Below, piece by piece: positions 1 through 5,416 of a DNA stretch of 8,557 nucleotides. This stretch comes from Gammaproteobacteria bacterium (GTDB lineage Bacteria; Pseudomonadota; Gammaproteobacteria; Thiohalomonadales; Thiohalomonadaceae), in NCBI GenBank assembly GCA_026193675.1, contig JAPHSO010000382.1, forward strand, positions 1 to 8,557. The letters are read 5' to 3'. Below the pieces are notes generated by a model that did no database searches, was not told the origin of the DNA, and worked only from the letters and a program-made list of their open reading frames with translations. The position numbers and the translations under genes are program-made. Each line of letters begins with the position of its first letter. The first letter of the stretch is position 1.

Positions 1-45
1 TAGTCTGTTCTCAAGGAGATCCATTAAGGAACAAGAGTTAGATAT

Positions 46-1521
46 ATGAATAGCATCAACCGTAGCGAACAGCGTTCAGGATTACACTATCTGGCGACAC
101 TAATATTTATCGGTATCTATGGCATTCAGGTCTGCCCGTTTATCGAGGGGCTGACGCCGGCGCAGTTGGCGACGCCACTAATTCTGATTGTTGGCTTTCA
201 GTACATGCTGCATCTCATTCTGCGCAGGCGGATGGTTGATGGTGCTGCACTACAGCATCAGGTTAAGCGTACATTTCAGCTGGAATTCTCTCTCTACATC
301 CTCTCTGGAATCATTTTAACGATCTCTAACAGTATCGTTTATGACTTCCCTGTTGAAAGTGGCCTGAAGATGATTCTAGGCTTTGCAACTCTGGGACTGT
401 TTGCCGCTATCGACCTGGCGTTGGAGCATGAGCGTTCTCTTGTCGCCTATATCAAGGAGCAGGGGATAACTCTTCAGCCGAATGAAAACTATTTTCCACT
501 GGTCGGAAAATTTTCGCTGCTAGCCGGAATCATCATCATCTTTATTATGGGGATATTCTTTCTGGTGGTGGTAAAGGATCTCGATTGGTTGATCCATGTA
601 GGGGATACGATCCCCGCACAACAAGCGAAGGTCTCTATCCTTAAGGAGTTTATGTTTATCGGTGGAGTATTGTTGTTTTACGTGTTAACGGTCATCTTCT
701 CCTACGCCCGAAATCTTAATCTCTTCTTTCACAATGAGAATAGTGTGCTTGCCAAAGCGACTGCCGGGGATCTCAATGGTTCGGTCACCGTCAGCAGTAA
801 TGATGAGTTCGGGGTGATGGCGCACCACACCAATGTGATGATCGGTACATTGCTGCAGCGCACTCAGGAGCTACAGTTAACTCAGGATGTGACCATTATG
901 AGTCTCGCATCACTCGCGGAGACCCGTGACAATGAGACCGGTGCCCACATCCGGCGCACACAACGCTATGTAAAGGCGTTGGCTGAACATTTACGCAACC
1001 ATCCCCGATTTAGTCATGAGCTCAATGATGAGACGATAGAGTTACTCTTTAAATCGGCACCACTGCACGACATCGGTAAAGTGGGGATCCCCGATCGAAT
1101 TCTGCTCAAACCGGGCAGGCTCGACGCCGAGGAGTTTACGATTATGAAGACCCATGCAGAGCTGGGGGGAGAGGCACTGAAGGTGGCAGAGGCGGAGCTG
1201 GGTTCAACATCGTTCCTGAAATATGCACGGGAGATTGCCACCACCCATCATGAGAAGTGGAACGGCAAGGGTTATCCGAAAGGGCTAAAAGGGGATGATA
1301 TTCCCATCTCTGGACGATTGATGGCGGTGGCTGATGTCTATGATGCGCTGATCAGTAAGCGGGTCTATAAAGAGGCATTCCCGCATGAAGAGGCGATGGA
1401 TATTCTCAGAGAGGGCAGGGGCGAGCACTTTGATCCCGATATTCTTGATGCGCTGTTAGAGATTGAACCGCAGTTTGTACAAATTGCCGCAGAGTATGCC
1501 TACATGGATGTAGGTACTTAG
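46..1521 (+). CDS. Membrane-bound HAMP/HD-GYP protein, predicted c-di-GMP phosphodiesterase
   Basis: The 491-residue protein is predicted to hydrolyse cyclic di-GMP at the inner membrane. The N-terminal half is hydrophobic, with likely membrane segments near residues 15-30, 41-60, 82-99, 106-124, 155-176 and 200-220. A HAMP-like linker follows (about 220-272, containing AGDLNGSV and NDEFGVM). The HD-GYP domain covers about 280-475. Metal ligands expected for the family are all visible: E297 and H301 (ETGAH), H341-D342 (HDIGK), H370, H401-H402 and D430 (VADVYDAL); GYP is at 409-411. Having E297 fits the trinuclear-iron type of site. The ATG at 46 is preceded by purine-rich AAGGA (26-30) and AGAG (34-37), so the ribosome binding site is not sharply defined. 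The last seven residues and the TAG stop come from a palindromic repeat unit, so the native C-terminus may have been replaced. The domain call is secure; the signal sensed by the membrane part is unknown. Confidence 0.93.
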   Translation: MNSINRSEQRSGLHYLATLIFIGIYGIQVCPFIEGLTPAQLATPLILIVGFQYMLHLILRRRMVDGAALQHQVKRTFQLEFSLYILSGIILTISNSIVYDFPVESGLKMILGFATLGLFAAIDLALEHERSLVAYIKEQGITLQPNENYFPLVGKFSLLAGIIIIFIMGIFFLVVVKDLDWLIHVGDTIPAQQAKVSILKEFMFIGGVLLFYVLTVIFSYARNLNLFFHNENSVLAKATAGDLNGSVTVSSNDEFGVMAHHTNVMIGTLLQRTQELQLTQDVTIMSLASLAETRDNETGAHIRRTQRYVKALAEHLRNHPRFSHELNDETIELLFKSAPLHDIGKVGIPDRILLKPGRLDAEEFTIMKTHAELGGEALKVAEAELGSTSFLKYAREIATTHHEKWNGKGYPKGLKGDDIPISGRLMAVADVYDALISKRVYKEAFPHEEAMDILREGRGEHFDPDILDALLEIEPQFVQIAAEYAYMDVGT

Positions 1522-1590
1522 CGTGAGCAGGAGCGGAAGCTGTGCCTACATGGATGTAGGTACTTAGCGTGAGCAGGAGCGGAAGCTGTG
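1497..1590. repeat. Tandem duplication of a 46-bp palindromic unit
   Basis: A 46-bp unit occurs at 1499-1544 and again, identically, at 1545-1590; the two bases TG before each copy also match. Each unit starts with the perfect inverted repeat CCTACATGGATGTAGG (1499-1514 and 1545-1560) and ends with GTGAGCAGGAGCGGAAGCTG. The first copy covers the last codons and stop of the HD-GYP gene. The position between convergent genes and the palindromic build resemble REP-type or small dispersed intergenic repeats, but I cannot name the family. The two copies are identical, so the duplication is recent or maintained. Confidence 0.9.
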
Positions 1591-1595
1591 CTCAC
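1569..1595. terminator. Stable imperfect hairpin between convergent genes, possible bidirectional terminator
   Basis: Arms GTGAGCA (1569-1575) and TGCTCAC (1589-1595) are perfectly complementary. Inside them AGC (1578-1580) pairs with GCT (1585-1587) around a GGAA loop, which is of the GNRA type. It forms only at the second repeat copy, because the first copy lacks the right arm. It lies 48 bp after the HD-GYP stop and just past the end of the minus-strand operon. No U-tract follows on either strand, so it may be a repeat-element hairpin or an RNA 3'-end stabiliser instead of a classical terminator. Confidence 0.45.
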
Positions 1596-1609
1596 TTGCA
1601 CGTAGGTTA

Positions 1610-1717
1610 TTAATCACTACCACCGCAACCACTATCACGGGCAAAACGCCGCTTGAAATTGAGTGCTACATTGGCGGGGTCGATGAACAGTTTTTCTATC
1701 TGTTCTAATTTATTCAT
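1610..1717 (-). CDS. Possible 35-residue peptide at the end of the operon
   Basis: A complete ATG-to-TAA frame encodes 35 residues starting MNKLEQIEKLFIDPANVALN and ending with FKRRFARDSGCGGSD. It begins 20 bp after the TauE/SafE stop on the same strand, as expected for a last operon gene. The N-terminal part looks like a short amphipathic helix, the middle is basic (KRRFAR), and the end holds one cysteine in a glycine-rich GCGGSD tail. I see no membrane segment and do not recognise a family. No clear Shine-Dalgarno sequence precedes the ATG, so it would need translational coupling or may not be translated. The codon choice is unremarkable and resembles the neighbouring genes. The Cys-Gly-Gly tail could bind metal or be modified, but that is speculation. 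Confidence 0.4.
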   Translation of the reverse strand: MNKLEQIEKLFIDPANVALNFKRRFARDSGCGGSD

Positions 1718-1737
1718 AGTGGACGATGTTTTATGGA

Positions 1738-2499
1738 TTAGAAGATGGGAAATATTAACTTAAGGCCCACCAGAATAGTGACCACCTCAAAAACTCGCTT
1801 GATCGCCCTATTGCCGTGGGTGATGGCCAGATGAGCTCCCAGGTAACCACCAAATAGAGAGCCGAGTAGTAGGGCCGGTAGCCAGCTCCATTCGATGTTT
1901 CCCAGAATGCCGAGGGTGATTGCCCCTGTACCGTTCCAGAACATACCGACCAGAATCAGTGTATAGGCGACCGCCTGCTTGTAGTCGAGACCAAACCAGC
2001 GTACCAGCCAGAGAGTGACAAACAGCCCGGTGCCTGAGGTGAGTGAACCATTGAGGGCACCAATCAGAAACAGTACAACGCCACCAATGATAAGCGCTCC
2101 CCCCTCACGATTGCGTGACTCGCTCTGTTGGCCTAGCTCCTTCTGAAATCCTGAATAGATTCCTAAACCGATGGTGAGAATACCGAGAGCGATCTCAGCG
2201 ATGCGTCCCGGCACATTGAGGATAATGCTGGCACCGATGATCACACCGGGAAGCCCTGTGGCGAGAATATATAGCACAAACCGACGTTCCAGTTTGCCAC
2301 TTTTAATATGTCGCAGTGTTGCGCCTACACCGAGTGCGACCGAGGCCACTTTGTGAGTTGCCAGAGCGATGGAGAAGGGGAGTCCCAGAAAGATGAGGAT
2401 TGGCAGTTGTAGCAATCCCGCCCCTCCACCGGCAAAGGCGGAGAAGGTGTTGGCGATCAGGGAGATGACAAACAGAAAGAGTTGCTGGGTGATATCCAC
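1738..2499 (-). CDS. TauE/SafE-family membrane permease (putative sulfite/sulfonate or organic anion exporter)
   Basis: The 253-residue protein is hydrophobic throughout, with roughly eight membrane segments in two similar halves, as in the TauE/SafE (DUF81) family. Family-like features are the glycine-rich first segment (FAGGGAGLL, 23-30), the THKVASVALG stretch near 49-58 and the second-half GSLTSGTGLFVTLWLV (151-166). Members move sulfite, sulfoacetate or other small anions across the inner membrane, but the substrate cannot be read from sequence. The start is GTG (2497-2499): an in-frame TAA lies ten codons upstream and no ATG or TTG lies between. The Shine-Dalgarno signal is weak (GAGAG about 14 bases upstream). 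It sits 51 bp downstream of rubrerythrin on the same strand, with a short GGGT/ACCC stem-loop (2538-2548) in the gap. It is probably co-transcribed with the upstream genes. Confidence 0.9.
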   Translation of the reverse strand: MDITQQLFLFVISLIANTFSAFAGGGAGLLQLPILIFLGLPFSIALATHKVASVALGVGATLRHIKSGKLERRFVLYILATGLPGVIIGASIILNVPGRIAEIALGILTIGLGIYSGFQKELGQQSESRNREGGALIIGGVVLFLIGALNGSLTSGTGLFVTLWLVRWFGLDYKQAVAYTLILVGMFWNGTGAITLGILGNIEWSWLPALLLGSLFGGYLGAHLAITHGNRAIKRVFEVVTILVGLKLIFPIF

Positions 2500-2550
2500 A
2501 GTTGGGGAATGGCTCTCTCTGTCTGCTTAATAGAGTAGGGTGTTACCCGT

Positions 2551-3129
2551 TTACCAATTCTCACCTAACAGCTCAAAGTGAGCCTTGGGATGGAGACATG
2601 CAGGGCACATATCGGGTGCCTCTTCTGCCTCATGCAGGTAACCACAGTTGCGACAGCGCCAGACCACTTTCCCGTCACGCTTGAAGACTTTGCCCGCTTC
2701 AAGGTTGTCGGCCAGATCCCTGTAGCGTTTTCCGTGCTGCTTTTCGGCGATGGCGATCGCCTCAAACGCGACGGCAATTTCTGCAAAACCCTCTTCTCGG
2801 GCTGTCTTGGCAAATGCCGGATACATTTCGCTCCACTCATGCTCTTCACCGGCTGCCGCCTCTTTGAGGTTTTCTAAAGTGCTCTGTAGCTTTCCAGCAG
2901 GGAAGCTCTCAGTAATTTCAACATCGCCACCCTCCAGGAATTTGAAGAAGCGCTTGGCGTGCTCCTTCTCCTGATTGGCGGTCTCGCTGAAGATCTCAGA
3001 GATCTGTACCAGCCCCTCCTTTTTTGCAACACCCGCATAGTAGGTGTAACGATTGCGGGCCTGAGATTCACCGGCAAATGCGATGAGAAGATTCTTTTCA
3101 GTTTGTGTGCCTTTGATGCTTTGCGCCAT
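2551..3129 (-). CDS. rbr: Rubrerythrin (diiron peroxidase with C-terminal rubredoxin-like domain)
   Basis: Rubrerythrin reduces hydrogen peroxide in the cytoplasm, taking electrons through its rubredoxin-like iron site. I place the start at the ATG at 3127-3129, giving 192 residues, because GGAG at 3136-3139 lies six bases upstream; a longer frame would begin at TTG 3135 directly against that Shine-Dalgarno. The ferritin-like four-helix part (about 1-145) shows the expected carboxylate ligands: E21 (GESQAR), E54 with H57 (NQEKEH), E95 and E98 (GEEHEW), and E129 with H132 (AEKQH). The C-terminal part has the two rubredoxin cysteine pairs C159/C162 (CRNCGY) and C175/C178 (CPAC). All key residues are present and the length is normal for the family, so it should be active. 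It lies 15 bp downstream of NfeD on the same strand. Confidence 0.96.
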   Translation of the reverse strand: MAQSIKGTQTEKNLLIAFAGESQARNRYTYYAGVAKKEGLVQISEIFSETANQEKEHAKRFFKFLEGGDVEITESFPAGKLQSTLENLKEAAAGEEHEWSEMYPAFAKTAREEGFAEIAVAFEAIAIAEKQHGKRYRDLADNLEAGKVFKRDGKVVWRCRNCGYLHEAEEAPDMCPACLHPKAHFELLGENW

Positions 3130-3144
3130 ATTCAACTCCGATAA

Positions 3145-3597
3145 TTAATCTTCGATCTCTATCACTTCAAGACGGTTGCCATCGACTTCGGTCACTTCAA
3201 CTTTTGCACCCTTGGGAAGGTCGGGGCCTGAGGCAATCCACAGGCTATCGTTAATGTTGATCTTCCCCTTACCGTCGACAATCGCTTCACTCAAACGGTG
3301 ATGGGTACCGACCAGTTGGTTACCTTTTTTGTTGAGAGCTGGATTATCACTCTGTTGTGGGTGCCTTCTGAGGCGAGCACGCCAGAAGAGGACCGAGCCG
3401 ACCGAGAAGAGTGAGAAGAGAAAGATCTGCCACTCCCAGGAGACGGGAACGATAGATACGATAAGCCCCATGGCAATCGCCGCAATACCGAGCCACATCA
3501 CCATGGCTCCTGGAGCAACTAGCTCGATAATGATGAAGAGTACTCCGAGCGAGAGCCAGGTCCAGTGGTTCATATATTCGTTAAAGAATGCTTCCAT
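3145..3597 (-). CDS. Short NfeD-family membrane protein (YbbJ type)
   Basis: The 150-residue protein has hydrophobic segments at about 12-28, 31-50 and 54-73, then a soluble C-terminal OB-fold of the NfeD type (about 92-148, with LVG, the basic-to-glycine stretch VDGKGKI, and the KGAKVEVTEVDGNRLEV strand pattern). It lacks the N-terminal ClpP-like protease domain of long NfeD proteins. NfeD proteins are encoded beside SPFH proteins and are thought to work with them in membrane microdomains; the upstream neighbour here is exactly such a protein, 36 bp away. The closest arrangement I know is E. coli qmcA-ybbJ. The candidate Shine-Dalgarno AGAGGA is about 11 bases from the ATG and lies in a small GAGG/CCTC stem, so translation may be modulated. 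The family is clear; the molecular activity is not. Confidence 0.9.
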   Translation of the reverse strand: MEAFFNEYMNHWTWLSLGVLFIIIELVAPGAMVMWLGIAAIAMGLIVSIVPVSWEWQIFLFSLFSVGSVLFWRARLRRHPQQSDNPALNKKGNQLVGTHHRLSEAIVDGKGKININDSLWIASGPDLPKGAKVEVTEVDGNRLEVIEIED

Positions 3598-3633
3598 TTT
3601 TGAGGTGATCCTCTACTGTTCTGCTTATAAAAT

Positions 3634-4542
3634 TTAGGATTTAAGGTTCTTCACCAGTTCGGTGATACCGCCAATTGAGCCGACCACACCACTGGCATCA
3701 AGGGGCATCAGCACCAGTTTACTATTTTCCGACTTGCCGATCTCCAGTAGAGATTCGACATACTTCTGGGCCACAAAGTAATTAAGCGCCTGTGGGTCGC
3801 CATCCTGTACCGCTCTGGAGACCATCATGGTCGCTTTTGCCTCGGCCTCTGCCAGACGCTCACGTGCCTCGGCATCCTTAATCGCAGCCATTTGGCGACC
3901 CTCCGCCTCTAGAATGGCTGCCTGCTTGGAACCCTCTGCACGAACAATCTCAGCCTGGCGATCCCCTTCAGCCTTTAAAATTTCCGCCCGTTTTTGCCGC
4001 TCACTGGTTAACTGTAGCTGCATCGCTTCGACAATATCTCGTGGAGGGGTGATCTCTTTGAGCTCAACACGATTGACTTTAACGCCCCATGGCGCAGCAG
4101 CATCACCCACCACATCCTGAATCTTGGCGTTGATCTGATCACGATTAGAGAGGGTCTCATCCAGCTCCATGCTGCCGACCACCGCACGAATATTGGTCAT
4201 GGCAATATTGATTAGTGCCACCTCCAGGCGAGCCACCTCATAGGTGGCCTTGGCGGCATCAAGCACCTGGTAAAAGATAATGCCATCGACTTGTACCATC
4301 GCATTATCTTTAGTGATCACCTCCTGTTGGGGAACATCACTGACGATCTCTTTCATATTCACCTTATTGCCGACAGAGTCGACCACCGGGATGATCCAGT
4401 GGAGGCCGGGGGTGAGAGAGCGGGTGAATTGGCCGAAACGTTCGACAGTCCATTCTGAACCCTGTGGCACCATCTTGGCACCCATGAAGAGTAGGCCGAT
4501 TGCCAGCCCGAGAACCACTAATACAAATAATCCTGCTTCCAT
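3634..4542 (-). CDS. qmcA: SPFH/stomatin-like membrane protein, QmcA type
   Basis: The 302-residue protein has one N-terminal membrane anchor (about 4-22) followed by an SPFH/band-7 domain (about 24-180). Typical SPFH signatures are visible: VPQGSEWTVERFGQF (26-40), the LTPGLHWIIPVVD stretch (43-55), and IRAVVGSMELDETLSNRD (118-135). An alpha-helical region follows with an 11-residue periodicity: AEG recurs at 191, 202 and 213 and the pattern continues to AEA at 224, as in stomatin/QmcA oligomers that assemble into membrane cages or rafts. It ends with a GVVGSIGGI glycine stretch. Length and features fit QmcA. The Shine-Dalgarno AGGGG lies nine bases before the ATG. It is the first gene of the minus-strand operon, followed by its usual NfeD partner. 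The symbol rests on architecture and context. Confidence 0.92.
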   Translation of the reverse strand: MEAGLFVLVVLGLAIGLLFMGAKMVPQGSEWTVERFGQFTRSLTPGLHWIIPVVDSVGNKVNMKEIVSDVPQQEVITKDNAMVQVDGIIFYQVLDAAKATYEVARLEVALINIAMTNIRAVVGSMELDETLSNRDQINAKIQDVVGDAAAPWGVKVNRVELKEITPPRDIVEAMQLQLTSERQKRAEILKAEGDRQAEIVRAEGSKQAAILEAEGRQMAAIKDAEARERLAEAEAKATMMVSRAVQDGDPQALNYFVAQKYVESLLEIGKSENSKLVLMPLDASGVVGSIGGITELVKNLKS

Positions 4543-4583
4543 CTGAAATATCCCCTATATGTAAAACGCAATAAATACAGCAG

Positions 4584-4626
4584 GTTACAGATATTGTAAC
4601 CGAAGCTGTTGTTACCGATATTGTAG
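4584..4626. promoter_or_regulatory. Tandem operator-like sites upstream of qmcA
   Basis: GTTACAGATATTGTAAC at 4584-4600 is a palindrome with six-base arms (GTTACA, TGTAAC) around GATAT. A second copy, GTTACCGATATTGTAG, lies at 4611-4626 and matches the first at 15 of 16 positions, 27 bp apart start to start. A perfect 10-bp palindrome ATACATGTAT overlaps the end of this area (4627-4636). The sites lie 42-84 bp before the qmcA ATG. Arrangement and symmetry fit a dimeric regulator binding two sites; I cannot name the regulator. Confidence 0.45.
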
Positions 4627-4693
4627 ATACATGTATTGACGCTAGAAAATAAAATAGCGCCCCTCATGTACTTTAGCTATTTATAGCACAAAC

Positions 4694-4716
4694 AGCGATA
4701 TATAGACGATATCGCT
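4694..4716. promoter_or_regulatory. Perfect inverted repeat with 8-bp arms
   Basis: AGCGATAT (4694-4701) and ATATCGCT (4709-4716) are exact reverse complements separated by ATAGACG. The AT-rich centre and lack of a U-tract argue against a terminator; an operator for a dimeric regulator is more likely. It is 152 bp upstream of the qmcA start, so it may serve that operon or the plus-strand genes. Confidence 0.4.
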
Positions 4717-4971
4717 CTAAATGGATGGAATTGATGGTCATGGTATTAATTGAAACCTCGATTCCTATCCATGTTAAAGTGAGCTATCTACTATCTCCGC
4801 CAGCTTTGGCATCTTCCTTGCCCGATAGCGGGATACTCTATGGTCCTCTAAGGACGGATCACTTCCCCCCAAGATATCCACCACTTGATCAGACGTTGCA
4901 CCGCTTCAGTTGAGCTGGAACGCAATGATTGGTTAGGTCGAATCTTCCATCATCCATTTGGAGCACAAAAC

Positions 4972-5088
4972 ATGAGTAAAGGACAAAAGAGTAATAAAGA
5001 GGGTAAAAAGAAGGCCCTATTGACCCCCAAAGAGAAGAAGGCTGCAAAGCAGTCTAAGAAGGTGGGTTCTAAAGGGTTGCTCAGTTAG
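4972..5088 (+). CDS. Small lysine-rich protein, 38 residues
   Basis: The protein begins MSKGQKSNKEGKKKALLTPK and carries 14 lysines out of 38 residues, so it is strongly basic and probably unstructured or nucleic-acid binding. The start ATG at 4972 is supported by GGAG (4960-4963) with eight bases of spacing. The frame is open further upstream, but the codons before 4972 do not look coding and have no comparable Shine-Dalgarno, so the short form is preferred. The MSKGQ...KKE...TPKEKKAAKQ build resembles small, uncharacterised lysine-rich proteins that I recall from other Gammaproteobacteria; I know no assigned function. Its TAG stop overlaps the TAA stop of the opposing minus frame, and a hairpin with a T-rich tail follows 22 bp later. 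Confidence 0.72.
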   Translation: MSKGQKSNKEGKKKALLTPKEKKAAKQSKKVGSKGLLS

Positions 5089-5303
5089 CGCAAGTATTGA
5101 TCAAGGTAACTCGGCTTGTAATAGAGCCGAAGTTTAATTGTTTGAGATTTACTGGGTGACAATCTAGTCAACTGAACGATGTAACCAGACCATGGGGTCT
5201 CGAGAATATGAGGCCGATTCACTTTGGTCACAACAATCATTCCGATACCGACAGAATCATCAAATTGTGTCATCACTTTTTGTACCCGCTCTGTTGGGTT
5301 CAA
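5085..5303 (-). CDS. Unrecognised open frame, probably coding, 5' end uncertain or truncated
   Basis: From TTG 5303 this encodes 72 residues, including VGIGMIVVTKVNRPHI and SQTIKLRLYYKPSYLDQYLR. The frame stays open upstream to 5426 (113 codons in all), adding a stretch with GAIACTGDDEIVVLKILAKE, whose composition and codon choice also look coding. No ATG, GTG or TTG occurs between 5426 and 5303, and neither TTG 5303 nor ATG 5273 has a good Shine-Dalgarno at proper distance. The open stretch runs into the start of the MarC gene, ending at an in-frame TGA (5427-5429). The simplest reading is a gene that has lost its 5' end, or one using a rare start such as ATT. Its TAA stop overlaps the opposing TAG by two bases, a tight convergent fit that favours real coding history. 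The alternating hydrophobic pattern suggests a beta-rich soluble domain. I do not recognise the family. Confidence 0.42.
   Translation of the reverse strand: MNPTERVQKVMTQFDDSVGIGMIVVTKVNRPHILETPWSGYIVQLTRLSPSKSQTIKLRLYYKPSYLDQYLR
5108..5137 (+). terminator. Weak hairpin terminator candidate after the lysine-rich gene
   Basis: TCGGCT (5111-5116) pairs with AGCCGA (5125-5130), and AAC (5108-5110) with GTT (5132-5134) across a one-base bulge. TTTAATTGTTT follows. The stem has moderate GC content and the U-run is interrupted, so it is a weak intrinsic terminator. It lies inside the opposing minus frame. Confidence 0.38.
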
Positions 5304-5416
5304 ATCCTGAACAATCCAATCGTAGAGCTCTTTGGCAAGAATTTTTAGGACGACAATTTCGTCATCTCCGGTGCAGGCTATTGCCCCAATGGAACCGAAA
5401 AAAGGCCATAACCTGA

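Larger units (their letters stand above)
4543..4971. other. Divergent intergenic region, probable control region of the qmcA operon
   Basis: These 429 bp separate the qmcA-type gene (minus) from the small lysine-rich gene (plus). The left part holds repeated operator-like sites and an inverted repeat (listed separately). I found no convincing sigma-70 promoter pair: TACAAT (minus strand) occurs in both copies of the repeated site, but without a good -35 at 16-18 bp. The right part (about 4725-4960) contains two short GC hairpins, CCCGATAGCGGG (4821-4832) and GTCCTCTAAGGAC (4843-4855). Open frames there are short, lack Shine-Dalgarno sites and do not resemble proteins. No tRNA or riboswitch fold was recognised. 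Confidence 0.5.

Noticed and set aside
1499..1590. CRISPR-like repeat
   Set aside because: Only two directly abutting copies without spacers, so it is a tandem duplication and not an array.
2578..2877. Plus-strand 99-codon frame opposite rubrerythrin
   Set aside because: Rubrerythrin on the other strand has all its metal ligands; this frame is antisense with no family signature.
3130..3135. TTG start giving rubrerythrin two extra residues
   Set aside because: The Shine-Dalgarno GGAG would touch this TTG; spacing fits the ATG at 3127-3129.
3827..4120. Plus-strand frame rich in Ala, Ser and Arg opposite qmcA
   Set aside because: It is a complement artefact of the repetitive helical AEG repeats of the SPFH protein.
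4725..4913. Plus-strand 62-codon open frame in the intergenic region
   Set aside because: No Shine-Dalgarno, odd composition, and no resemblance to a known family; it overlaps short hairpins.
4885..4971. N-terminal extension of the lysine-rich gene to ATG 4885
   Set aside because: The added 29 residues look non-coding, and the ATG at 4972 has a well-placed GGAG, so the short start is preferred.
5192..5416. Plus-strand 74-codon frame just before MarC
   Set aside because: The minus frame over the same bases has more protein-like composition and codon choice; this one lacks a Shine-Dalgarno and any recognisable motif.
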